Origin: [Clostridium] citroniae WAL-17108
GTDB lineage: Bacteria; Bacillota; Clostridia; Lachnospirales; Lachnospiraceae
DNA length: 64,000 nt
Reading direction: 5' to 3'
NCBI RefSeq assembly: GCF_000233455.1
Contig: NZ_JH376423.1
Span: forward strand, 62,001-126,000
A program made the position numbers and the translations under genes. Below the pieces are notes generated by a model. The model did no database searches, had not been told where the DNA came from, and worked only from the letters and a program-made list of their open reading frames with translations. Positions within the stretch are counted from its first letter, which is position 1. The number at the start of each line of letters is the position of its first letter. Positions 7,997 through 16,253 of the stretch are shown here, in pieces.

Positions 7997-10082
7997 GAGC
8001 GTGTTGGAAGAAGAGTCCAGGCATTTGCGGCAGGTTCATCAAAGGATCGGCCAGGCCCTGGAACAGGCAAAGGAATCCGTCCAAAAATCGGACAGAGAAT
8101 ACATGGACACCAAGCGCTACATGGCGGAGCACAGAGGGGACATCGATCCCCATGAGATGTTTCAGAATGAGCTTCTTTTAAAACAGACGGACCGCACCGG
8201 CGCCATGGCGGTGGAAATACTGGAACGGCTGAAAAAACTGAAGGATTCCCCTTACTTTGCAAGGATTGATTTCTGTGAAGCAGGGCAGGGGGAACCCTTC
8301 TCCTATTACATCGGGCGGTTTGCCTTAAACCATGACAGGGAACCTTTGGTCTTTGACTGGAGGGCGCCTGTATCCGGCATGTTTTATGACTGCGAGGTGG
8401 GACCGGCCACTTTCCAGGCCCCGGACGGAAGGATCCAGGGAGAGCTGACAAAAAAGCGGCAGTTTAAGATCAGGGGCGGGAAAATGGAGTATGCCCTGGA
8501 AACCTCATCCCATATCCAGGATGACGTGCTGCAAAAGGAGCTGAGCCATACCTCGGATGAAAAAATGAAATCCATTATCTCCACCATCCAGAAAGAACAG
8601 AACCGGATCATCCGCAATGAGAACCAGGGGACCATGATCATACAGGGAGTTGCGGGATCGGGAAAGACTTCCATCGCTCTTCATAGGATCGCTTACCTGC
8701 TCTACCGGTTTAAAAACAGGCTGAGCGCTAAAAATGTAACCATCCTGTCCCCCAACAGGGTATTTGGGGATTATATATCCAACGTAATACCGGAGCTGGG
8801 GGAGGAACCGATCTATGAACTGAGCTTTGAGGAACTGGCAGAGATCCAGCTGGAGGGCCGGATGGGGTTTGAGCCGGAACAGGATTTGGATCAGGAAGGG
8901 GATGCGGATGAAAGCCGGAGTGGTGATCCAGGTGAAAGCCGGGGCAAAAGCCGGAGTAGTGACCCGGGACGGGGGGAGAGGGAACGGTTTAAATCCACCC
9001 TGGATTTTGTCCGTCTTATGGATGCTTATATAGAGATGCTGCCGGATATGGTCTTTGCGCCAAAGGATTATACCTTTGGAAGATTTCGTGCAGATGCAAA
9101 ATGGATCGGAAAGCGGTTTAAGGCATATGGAACCTTTCCGGTTAAACGGAGGCTTCTGATGGTTGCCGATGATATCCGGGACCGCTTTGACACAGAGAAT
9201 ATCATGGAGGATGAACTGCCCCGGCAGGGGGGGATCCTTAAAAGCCTTGCCTCCATGCTGACCATGAAGAACACACTGGCTGTTTACAGGGATTTCTATG
9301 AAAAGATAGGGAAAAAGGAACTGTTTGTCATGGCTGACAAAAAGACTTTGGAATGGGCGGATGTCTACCCCTTCCTGTACCTTCACGCGGCCTTTGAAGG
9401 GCTTAAGGAGAGCGGGATCACCAGACATCTGGTTATTGATGAGATGCAGGACTATACGCCGGTCCAGTACGCTGCCCTGAACCGGATGTTTCCTTGCCAG
9501 AAAACCATACTGGGGGATTTCGGACAGTTCATCCACCCAAACCACCTTCACACCCTGGAGGATCTCCTTCATCTGTATGAGGGGGCGGAGTTTGTCCGGC
9601 TAAATAAAAGCTACCGCTCCACGTATGAAATCATGACATTTGCCGGCCATATCCGGGCTGCATCCGGTCTGGAGCCGGTAAAACGCCATGGGGATGTTCC
9701 CGGGCTGGTCTCATGCAGGAATGAGGAGGAGGAGCTGTGCCGCATCATGGATTTGATACGGGATTTCAGGTCAGGGGACAATGCTTTGCTGGGCATTATC
9801 CTGAAAACCCACAGGGAGGCCGCAGAACTGTATGATCTTCTTTCAGAGGAATTTGAGGTGCATCTGATCGAACCGGAGAGTACCAGGTTCAGCAGCGGTA
9901 TATCCGTTACCTCGGTGAAGATGGCCAAGGGCTTGGAATTTGACCAGGTCATTGTACCACATGCCTCTGACAGGAACTACAGGACAGACCATGACAGAAG
10001 CCTGCTCTACATAGCCTGCACCAGGGCCATGCACAGGCTGACACTTACATTTTCAGGAAAGAGGACGGGATTCATTGATTAG
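7989..10082 (+). CDS. helD: HelD-like UvrD-family helicase (RNA polymerase recycling type)
   Basis: Superfamily 1 ATPase of the HelD/helicase IV type, 697 residues. In Firmicutes HelD removes stalled RNA polymerase from DNA. The ATG at 7989 follows CACAGGAGGTGC and overlaps the upstream gene by 8 bases. The N-terminus is a long charged coiled coil (about 5-75). Walker A reads GVAGSGKTSIALHR, motif II DEMQDYTPVQYAALNRMFP, motif V SVKMAKGLEFDQVIVPHA and motif VI LLYIACTRAMHRL. Between motifs Ia and II there is a low-complexity acidic/Ser/Gly/Arg insert (about residues 297-335) built from repeated ESRSGDP-like units, encoded near 8905-8970. Co-transcription with an AraC/GNAT regulator is unusual for this gene. 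Confidence 0.9.
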   Translation: MGESVLEEESRHLRQVHQRIGQALEQAKESVQKSDREYMDTKRYMAEHRGDIDPHEMFQNELLLKQTDRTGAMAVEILERLKKLKDSPYFARIDFCEAGQGEPFSYYIGRFALNHDREPLVFDWRAPVSGMFYDCEVGPATFQAPDGRIQGELTKKRQFKIRGGKMEYALETSSHIQDDVLQKELSHTSDEKMKSIISTIQKEQNRIIRNENQGTMIIQGVAGSGKTSIALHRIAYLLYRFKNRLSAKNVTILSPNRVFGDYISNVIPELGEEPIYELSFEELAEIQLEGRMGFEPEQDLDQEGDADESRSGDPGESRGKSRSSDPGRGERERFKSTLDFVRLMDAYIEMLPDMVFAPKDYTFGRFRADAKWIGKRFKAYGTFPVKRRLLMVADDIRDRFDTENIMEDELPRQGGILKSLASMLTMKNTLAVYRDFYEKIGKKELFVMADKKTLEWADVYPFLYLHAAFEGLKESGITRHLVIDEMQDYTPVQYAALNRMFPCQKTILGDFGQFIHPNHLHTLEDLLHLYEGAEFVRLNKSYRSTYEIMTFAGHIRAASGLEPVKRHGDVPGLVSCRNEEEELCRIMDLIRDFRSGDNALLGIILKTHREAAELYDLLSEEFEVHLIEPESTRFSSGISVTSVKMAKGLEFDQVIVPHASDRNYRTDHDRSLLYIACTRAMHRLTLTFSGKRTGFID

Positions 10083-10102
10083 ATTCCCGTCCTTGTTTCT
10101 TT
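10062..10102 (+). terminator. Terminator at the 3' end of helD
   Basis: AGGACGGGA (10062-10070) pairs with TCCCGTCCT (10085-10093), followed by TGTTTCTTT. The left arm is within the helD coding end. The next gene is convergent. Confidence 0.7.
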
Positions 10103-10164
10103 AAGCATCCATTGCTGTATTTTGCCAAAACTACCTTGCAGATGCAGCCGCTCCCACAGGTGCC

Positions 10165-11487
10165 TTAGCAGTGCCCCATGGGAAGCCGCACACAGAAGCA
10201 TGCCCCGCCGGAGGGGGAGTCGGATACGCTGATGGAGCCGCCGTGGAGCAGGACCAGTTCCCTGGCAATGCTCAGGCCCAGGCCGTAATGGAGTTTGTCG
10301 CTTCTGGCGCTGTCCGCCCTGTAAAACCGGTCAAATATATGTTTTTTCACCTCATCATCCATACCGCAGCCTTGGTCTGACACTGTCAGGCAAAGGCTGT
10401 TTTTCGTTCCGGATAAACGGTGTCTTTCCTGCTGTATCCTTGCCGAAATCCGGACCTCCCGTCCTGCGGGGGTGTGGCTGAGGGCGTTGTCCAAAAGGAC
10501 GGAAAGGACTTGTTCCAGGCGGTTCCCATCACCTGTGATCGCCGGAAGGGAGGATTCGGGCAGGTCCAGATAAAGGGACACCCCCTTGTCGTTGTACATG
10601 GGTTCAAACCGTTCATAGACGCTGATCAGCAGGGTGTCCATGTCCAGCCGGTCTGTCTGGACCGTCCATGTCCCGGCATCTGCAGATGCCAGGACAAGCA
10701 TGTCATTTACCAGAAAGGATAAACGTGAACATTCCATGTCGATATTTTTCATAAAATGCTCCTGTTTTTCCGGCGCAGCCGCAATGGCAGAAAGGCTGGA
10801 GCGGATCACCGCAAGGGGAGCACGCAGCTCATGGGAGGCAGCAGCAATAAATTCATTCTGCTTTTTCTGGTTTTCCGCAATGGGTTTTAAGGATCTGCCC
10901 ACCAGGAACCAGCTTACAAGCATCAGGGCGGCAATCCCCGCGGTGTTGAGGAACAGGAACAGGATCCCCTGGCTGTATAAAAGGGAGGAGGCCGGATCTT
11001 TATAAGCCAGAAGGGTCAGGCTTTGGAAGCCCGACCGGGTGGGAAGCACCAGAACACTGGCCAGGTAGGAATCATTGTGATCTCCTGTGATTGTAAAAAC
11101 GGAGGTGCGCAGCAGGGAGGAGGATACGGGACGCCTGGAAGAATCAATGTTCTGCGCCAGCGCGCCCTCTTTGGCCCGCTGGACCAGCCCAGCCCTGCCG
11201 CTTAAAGGATTCCAGGAACCGGGGTAGAGCAGGGGGATCCCATTGTCCTCAATCTGTATGATGAGCCTGCTGCCGCTTTCCAGCTGGGCCAGCCAGGTAC
11301 AGCTGATGGTTGAACCGGCCTGGAGCCTGGAGGTGATGTTTAATATATGATTCTGAAAGGCGTCCAGGGTGTTTTTGTCAAATTCCCTGGCATTTACAAT
11401 GAGGATTCCCGCCACTACCAGGGTGAGGATCAAACCCGTTGTTATGGTATAAAGCCCGGTGAGATTCCTTCTAAGCTTTTTGATCAT
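10165..11487 (-). CDS. Two-component sensor histidine kinase
   Basis: Membrane sensor kinase, 440 residues. One N-terminal membrane helix (about 11-31) and a second near 170-195 enclose an extracellular sensor region of about 140 residues with no recognised fold. The phosphorylated His lies in AAASHELRAPLAVIRSSL. The ATPase boxes are RLEQVLSVLLDNALSHTP (N), VSDQGCGMDDEV (G1), IFDRFYR (F) and HYGLGLSIARELVLLHGG (G2). It overlaps its response regulator by 4 bases (ATGA at 11484). The pair is divergent from the propeller/solute-binding lipoprotein operon, its most likely target. Confidence 0.92.
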   Translation of the reverse strand: MIKKLRRNLTGLYTITTGLILTLVVAGILIVNAREFDKNTLDAFQNHILNITSRLQAGSTISCTWLAQLESGSRLIIQIEDNGIPLLYPGSWNPLSGRAGLVQRAKEGALAQNIDSSRRPVSSSLLRTSVFTITGDHNDSYLASVLVLPTRSGFQSLTLLAYKDPASSLLYSQGILFLFLNTAGIAALMLVSWFLVGRSLKPIAENQKKQNEFIAAASHELRAPLAVIRSSLSAIAAAPEKQEHFMKNIDMECSRLSFLVNDMLVLASADAGTWTVQTDRLDMDTLLISVYERFEPMYNDKGVSLYLDLPESSLPAITGDGNRLEQVLSVLLDNALSHTPAGREVRISARIQQERHRLSGTKNSLCLTVSDQGCGMDDEVKKHIFDRFYRADSARSDKLHYGLGLSIARELVLLHGGSISVSDSPSGGACFCVRLPMGHC

Positions 11488-12167
11488 GGATTGCCTCCTG
11501 CCTCAAGGCGGTAACCGGTTCCGTGTATGGTCTTGATCTGTACGGCTCCATTTACAGATTTTAGGCGCCTTCTTAAGAAATAGACGTAATTGTCCAGATT
11601 CCCTTCCTCCACCTCGGAGTCAGGCCCCCATATGTAAGAGAGGATCATTCCTCTGGTCAGGATCTGCCCTGCATTGCGGATCAGGTACTCCATAAGTGCG
11701 GATTCCCGTTTGCTCAGCTGGACCATGCCTGACGGTCCGGTCAGTTCCCGCTTTTCCGGATCCAGGCTTATATTGGAATAGGCTTTCGCGCGGGTTGGCT
11801 CCAGCTTTCCGGGCCGTCTGGTGACGGCGCGGATCCGGGCAAGGAGTTCCCCGGGCGCATATGGTTTGACCAGATAATCATCCGCCCCCGCGTCCAGGCC
11901 ATCGATCCTGTCATTGATCCCGTCCAGGGCAGTGGTGATGATGACCGGGGTGGCAACACCCATCCGGCGAAGGCCGTTGAGCACGCTGAGCCCGTCCATC
12001 TGGGGCAGCATCCGGTCCAGCAGGATCACATCATATGGAAATTCCGCGGCATAATAAAATGCTTCCTGACCGGAACCGCAGCAGTCTGTTTCATATCCCG
12101 CTTTTTCCAGCTGCAGCTTAATGGCTTCACAAAGTTCTTTATCATCTTCAACCAGCAAAATTCTCAT
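11484..12167 (-). CDS. OmpR/PhoB-family response regulator
   Basis: 227-residue DNA-binding response regulator. The receiver domain has the acidic pair VEDD at residues 7-9, phospho-acceptor Asp51 in VILLDRMLPQMDG and Lys in YLVKPYAPGELLARI. The C-terminal winged helix is of OmpR type (LDPEKRELTGPSGMVQLSKRESALMEYLIRNAGQILTRGMILSYIWG ... LDNYVYFLRRRLKSVNGAVQIKTIHGTGYRL). The ATG at 12165-12167 follows GGGGAG. The 162-base divergent gap upstream carries a 12-bp perfect inverted repeat that may be its operator. Confidence 0.94.
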   Translation of the reverse strand: MRILLVEDDKELCEAIKLQLEKAGYETDCCGSGQEAFYYAAEFPYDVILLDRMLPQMDGLSVLNGLRRMGVATPVIITTALDGINDRIDGLDAGADDYLVKPYAPGELLARIRAVTRRPGKLEPTRAKAYSNISLDPEKRELTGPSGMVQLSKRESALMEYLIRNAGQILTRGMILSYIWGPDSEVEEGNLDNYVYFLRRRLKSVNGAVQIKTIHGTGYRLEAGGNP

Positions 12168-12209
12168 GATACGCTCCCCGTTATTCTAATCTAAATAAGA
12201 TCCAAACAC

Positions 12210-12289
12210 ATTATAACAGAGAAATCTCTAAAAAACCTAAAAGAAATTTTACCAGTTTTTCAGATGTTTTAGAGATTTACCTGATATGA
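12210..12289. promoter_or_regulatory. Divergent control region with 12-bp inverted repeat
   Basis: AAATCTCTAAAA (12222-12233) and TTTTAGAGATTT (12267-12278) are perfect inverted copies, centres 45 bases apart. A minus-strand -10 (TATAAT, complement of 12210-12215) faces the two-component genes, and a plus-strand TATGAT (12284-12289) faces the lipoprotein operon. Neither -35 is good, as expected for activator-dependent promoters. Confidence 0.55.
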
Positions 12290-12329
12290 TACTGGTGAAA
12301 TGAAAATGGACAAAAGGGAGACTGATAAT

Positions 12330-14588
12330 ATGAGAAAAAAATTAATAAGCCTTTGCCTTGCACTGTGCCTGACAACGGGCGGCCTGTGGGGATGCTCGGC
12401 TCCTGCGGGGACCGGGGAAACCGGAGCTTCCCGGGCTGCAAAGAACGCGGGTGCCGGACGGGATGAGAACATACCAAAGGGAAGATATGCGGAAAGCACG
12501 ATCAGCATTCCCCTGGAAGAAGGGGAAATCATTGCTGACATGGTTCAGACACAGGATAAGATTCTGGAACTGTATACGCTTAAGGATGGTACGGCCAGGC
12601 GGTATAGATGGGCCGGCGGAAACTGGGAAAGGGAAGAAAAGAGCCTGCTGGAAGGGGTTGAGATCCCCTTCGGTATTCTCCATGTGGTCTATGGGCAGGA
12701 CGGTTACCGGTACGCGGTCTTCCCAAAGGGAGACGACTATAAGTTCCATTTGCTGAAGCTGGCAGAGGGGAAGGAACCACAGGAGCTTTTGGAGGATGTG
12801 TTTTCCGTCAAACATGAACGCGGTTTTTATGAGGTAAGGCCGGATTTCGTGGCAGTGGCGGAGGATGGGAGCATTTTCCTGTCCGGCAGCAGAGAGACAA
12901 ATGTATACAGCCCTCAGGGAGAGCGTTTGGTTTCCCTGCCCCAGGAATGGAGTTCCTCGGAATGGAAGGAATCAGGACTTCTTTTGGATCATCTGTATAT
13001 AACAAACGGGTCTAACGGGTATCTGGTATATGATATCACCACCGGATCCGCATCCCCGAAAGAGGAGATCCCTTATCAAAGCTCAGTCTATGATCAGTTT
13101 TTGCCCATTGCCCATGACGGCGGCGGGGGGATCTTTACGGTCAATTCCCAGGGGATCCACCACATGAATCCCGGGGGGAGCATATGGGAGACAGTGGCTG
13201 ACGGGACTCTTAACTCTTTGAGCCTTCCAAGCGCGTATGCCAGGAAACTGTTCGTGGGCGCTGAGAATGATTTTTACGTCTGGCTGCAGCAGTCCGATAA
13301 AAGTGAGATCAAACATTACACATATGATCCTGAGATGCCCTCCGTGCCCTGCCAGAACCTGACCGTATATGGCCTTAACCTGGAAAGCACGGATACCATA
13401 CGCCAGGCAGCCTCCATGTTCCAGCTGACGCACCCGGACGTGAGGGTGGAGCTGATCGATGGACAAACAGACAGCGGGGGGACCACGGACTCGGATACCA
13501 TAAGATCTTTGAACACGGAACTGCTGGGCGGAAACGGAGCGGATATCCTGGTCCTTGACGGGCTTCCGGTTCAGTCCTATATGGAAAAGGGAGTGCTTGA
13601 GGATATGAAAGACCTGCTGGCACCCATGACCGCGTCAGGGGAACTGATGGGACAGATTGCAGGACCGTACACAGAGGACAGCGGCAGCATCTACCAGATC
13701 CCCACCAGAATGATACTTCTCGCCGCGTATGGGGACCAGGAGGCCATAGACAGCCTTGCATCCCTGGAATCCATGAGGGAATATCAGAGCGATCCCTCTC
13801 ATCTGCCGCTGCGCACCAAGACAAAATATGAGAATCTGACGCGCCAGATACTGAGCCTTTGCTATGAGGAGATCGTGGACAGTGAAACGGGAAGGCCGCG
13901 TCCGGGGAAGATCCAGGAGCTGCTGGAAACCGTGAAGGTGCTGGGCGATGCCTGCGGCGCCAGGGCGGACTTTGACGAATCCGAGGACGGGGGAAGAGGA
14001 CGTATCTATAACCGATCCATTGGAGCGGATGGCCTTATGGACAGCGAGTATGACAGTGTGGACCGGGGCAGGAGCGCTATTGCCATTGATAAAATACGGG
14101 GAATGTTTGACACCCTGCTTCCCCTGGCCGTGCAGAGAAACCACGGATTTAAAATGGAAAACCTGAAGGATTCCTATCTTCCCTCCGGTGTTGTGGGAAT
14201 CAACAGCGCCAGCCCAAGAAAGGACCTGGCAAAGGAATTTGTTCTCTACGTACTGAGCGTGGAGGTCCAGTCCAGCGACCTGGCGGACGGACTCCCCGTC
14301 AATGCCCTGGCCGCAGAGGCGTGGGTGGAAAGGGAAGACTCAAGCAGCGCTATGGTCAGTGTCAGCGGCGGTGAAGACGGCTACACAATAGCAGGTGCCT
14401 GGCCCACAAAGGGAGAACGCCGTATGATATTTGATGCGGCGTCCAGGGCCAATAAGCCGGTGAGAACAGACCGCGTGTTGACGGAGATCATAATCAATGA
14501 GACCAAAGGATACTTTGAAGGGAGCCTTTCACTGGAACAGGCAGCCCAGAATGCCCAGAACAAAGCGAATCTGTATTTCTCAGAATAA
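12330..14588 (+). CDS. Beta-propeller-like/solute-binding fusion lipoprotein
   Basis: Surface lipoprotein of 752 residues, much longer than usual CUT1 binding proteins (400-550). The ATG at 12330 follows AAAAGGGAG; an upstream in-frame ATG at 12300 lacks a site. The signal peptide MRKKLISLCLALCLTTGGLWGC ends in a lipobox Cys. Residues about 40-335 contain repeated beta-rich units (for example FVAVAEDGSIFLSGSRETNVYSP and LYITNGSNGYLVYDITTG) that look like propeller blades. Residues about 345-740 resemble a family 1 extracellular solute-binding domain (LNLESTDTIRQAASMFQLTHPDVRVELI ... GADILVLDGLPVQSYMEKGVLEDMKDLL ... GINSASPRKDLAKEFVLYVLS). It overlaps the next permease gene. A joint sensing and binding role is inferred; the ligand is unknown. 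Confidence 0.8.
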   Translation: MRKKLISLCLALCLTTGGLWGCSAPAGTGETGASRAAKNAGAGRDENIPKGRYAESTISIPLEEGEIIADMVQTQDKILELYTLKDGTARRYRWAGGNWEREEKSLLEGVEIPFGILHVVYGQDGYRYAVFPKGDDYKFHLLKLAEGKEPQELLEDVFSVKHERGFYEVRPDFVAVAEDGSIFLSGSRETNVYSPQGERLVSLPQEWSSSEWKESGLLLDHLYITNGSNGYLVYDITTGSASPKEEIPYQSSVYDQFLPIAHDGGGGIFTVNSQGIHHMNPGGSIWETVADGTLNSLSLPSAYARKLFVGAENDFYVWLQQSDKSEIKHYTYDPEMPSVPCQNLTVYGLNLESTDTIRQAASMFQLTHPDVRVELIDGQTDSGGTTDSDTIRSLNTELLGGNGADILVLDGLPVQSYMEKGVLEDMKDLLAPMTASGELMGQIAGPYTEDSGSIYQIPTRMILLAAYGDQEAIDSLASLESMREYQSDPSHLPLRTKTKYENLTRQILSLCYEEIVDSETGRPRPGKIQELLETVKVLGDACGARADFDESEDGGRGRIYNRSIGADGLMDSEYDSVDRGRSAIAIDKIRGMFDTLLPLAVQRNHGFKMENLKDSYLPSGVVGINSASPRKDLAKEFVLYVLSVEVQSSDLADGLPVNALAAEAWVEREDSSSAMVSVSGGEDGYTIAGAWPTKGERRMIFDAASRANKPVRTDRVLTEIIINETKGYFEGSLSLEQAAQNAQNKANLYFSE

Positions 14589-15408
14589 AAAGCCATGGCT
14601 GTTTCTGGCACCCAGCCTGGCAGGGACCGCCCTGTTTGTCCTCATACCTTTTGCGGATGTGGTGATGCGTTCCTTCTACCAGGCCGTGGGAGGCCGGTTC
14701 GTGGGCCTGGAAAATTTTGTCCAGGTGTGGAACAGTCAGGCATTCCGCCTGGCTGTGAGGAATACCCTGCGTTTTATCCTGGTATGCATACCGTCCCTGA
14801 TGGCGTTTTCCCTGTGGGCGGCTGTCCTGGTAACAGCTGCCTTTAAGGGGGGGAATGTGTATAAAACCACGATCCTGCTGCCCCTGGCAATCCCGGTTGC
14901 GTCAGTGGTCCTGCTGTGGAAAATGCTGTTTTATCCTCAGGGCCTCTTAAACCAGCTGGTGGCAATACTGGGATTTGGGACCAGGGACTGGCTTAACCAG
15001 AACAGCGCTTTTTATGTCCTGGTATTTACCTACATATGGAAAAATACAGGGTATGATATGATGCTTTGGCTGGCTGGTCTGGATGGGATCCCGCTGGAGC
15101 TTTATGAAGCAGCCAGGGTGGATGGAGCAGGTTCCCGGCAGATCTTTTATTACGTCACATTACCCTGCCTTAAAAGCACTGCATTTCTGGTGACCGTGCT
15201 TTCCATTATCAATTCCTTTAAGGTATTCCGGGAGGCATATCTTATTTCCGGGGATTATCCCCATGAGAGTATTTATATGATGCAGCACCTGTTTAATAAC
15301 TGGTTTGTCTCGCTGGATATCCAGAAGATGAGCGCTGCATCAGTGATGATCGAATCATCGGTGCTGATTCCGGTGATTATATGGATCCGGCGGAGGAATA
15401 AAAAATGA
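14551..15408 (+). CDS. CUT1-type ABC permease (MalF-like)
   Basis: Inner-membrane permease of 285 residues from the ATG at 14551, which overlaps the lipoprotein gene by 38 bases; an earlier ATG at 14497 is less likely. Six membrane helices are expected, the first at KPWLFLAPSLAGTALFVLIPFADVVM. The ATPase-contact loop is LYEAARVDGAGSRQIFYYVTLPCLKST. Family resemblance is to sugar importers (MalF/UgpA), but the neighbouring adaptor and MacB-like genes make a plain sugar importer less certain. No ATPase gene is linked. Confidence 0.88.
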   Translation: MPRTKRICISQNKKPWLFLAPSLAGTALFVLIPFADVVMRSFYQAVGGRFVGLENFVQVWNSQAFRLAVRNTLRFILVCIPSLMAFSLWAAVLVTAAFKGGNVYKTTILLPLAIPVASVVLLWKMLFYPQGLLNQLVAILGFGTRDWLNQNSAFYVLVFTYIWKNTGYDMMLWLAGLDGIPLELYEAARVDGAGSRQIFYYVTLPCLKSTAFLVTVLSIINSFKVFREAYLISGDYPHESIYMMQHLFNNWFVSLDIQKMSAASVMIESSVLIPVIIWIRRRNKK

Positions 15409-16247
15409 TCAAACGTTTCCTGGTAAGGGCGGCCCTGATCTTTATATGCCTTTTCATATGGGTTCCCCTTTTATTGATGGCAGGAAATGCGCTTATGTCC
15501 GAGGGGGAAATGCTTCAGCGCTTCGGCGCTATATTTGGAATGGGAAATGCTCCTGTAAAAGCTGTATTTCTCCCTGAATACCCCACCTTAAGACCCTTGG
15601 TGGAATTACTCATCGATTCCCCTGGTTTTTACGTCATGTTCTGGAACTCCTGTTTCCAGACCGGCATGGTTTTGCTGGGGCAGCTGGTGGTTGCACTTTT
15701 AGGCGCCTGGGGATTTGCCTGTTTTCAGTTTAAGGGAAAAAAAGCCCTGTTCCTTCTTTACATCATTCTCATGATGCAGCCGTTTCAGGTGACCATGGTG
15801 CCTAATTACCTGGTCCTAAAAAGGTTCTATTTGCTGAATACCCACCTGGCAGTCATTCTGCCGGGTATCTTTTCCGCGTTCCCGGTATTTATCATGACAA
15901 AATTTTTTGAATCCATTCCCAGGCCTCTTTTTGAGGCGGCGCGCCTGGACGGGGCAGGAGAAATGGCTATTTTTATGAAGATCGGGATTCCGGTGGGAAA
16001 GCCTGGGATCGTATCCATGCTGGTCCTGGGATTTCTGGAAACATGGAATGCCATTGAGCAGCCCATGACATTCCTGAAGGAAAAGCGGCTGTGGCCCCTG
16101 TCCCTCTACCTGCCGGAGATCACATCCGACAAGGCAGGGGTTGCGTGGGCTGCGTCCATTATCATGATGGTACTTCCCGTGGTCCTTTTTATGATGGGAC
16201 AGGAATCACTGGAGCAGGGGATTGCCGCATCAGGAATCAAGGAGTGA
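15405..16247 (+). CDS. CUT1-type ABC permease (MalG-like)
   Basis: Second permease, 280 residues, with a 4-base ATGA overlap indicating translational coupling. The first helix is ALIFICLFIWVPLLLMAG. The EAA loop is LFEAARLDGAGEMAIFMKIGIPVGKPGI. An extended segment between helices 1 and 2 (SEGEMLQRFGAIFGMGNAPVKAVFLPEYPTLRPLVELL) resembles the extracellular loop of other MalG-type proteins. It forms the membrane channel with the preceding protein. Confidence 0.9.
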   Translation: MIKRFLVRAALIFICLFIWVPLLLMAGNALMSEGEMLQRFGAIFGMGNAPVKAVFLPEYPTLRPLVELLIDSPGFYVMFWNSCFQTGMVLLGQLVVALLGAWGFACFQFKGKKALFLLYIILMMQPFQVTMVPNYLVLKRFYLLNTHLAVILPGIFSAFPVFIMTKFFESIPRPLFEAARLDGAGEMAIFMKIGIPVGKPGIVSMLVLGFLETWNAIEQPMTFLKEKRLWPLSLYLPEITSDKAGVAWAASIIMMVLPVVLFMMGQESLEQGIAASGIKE

Positions 16248-16253
16248 ATGAAC

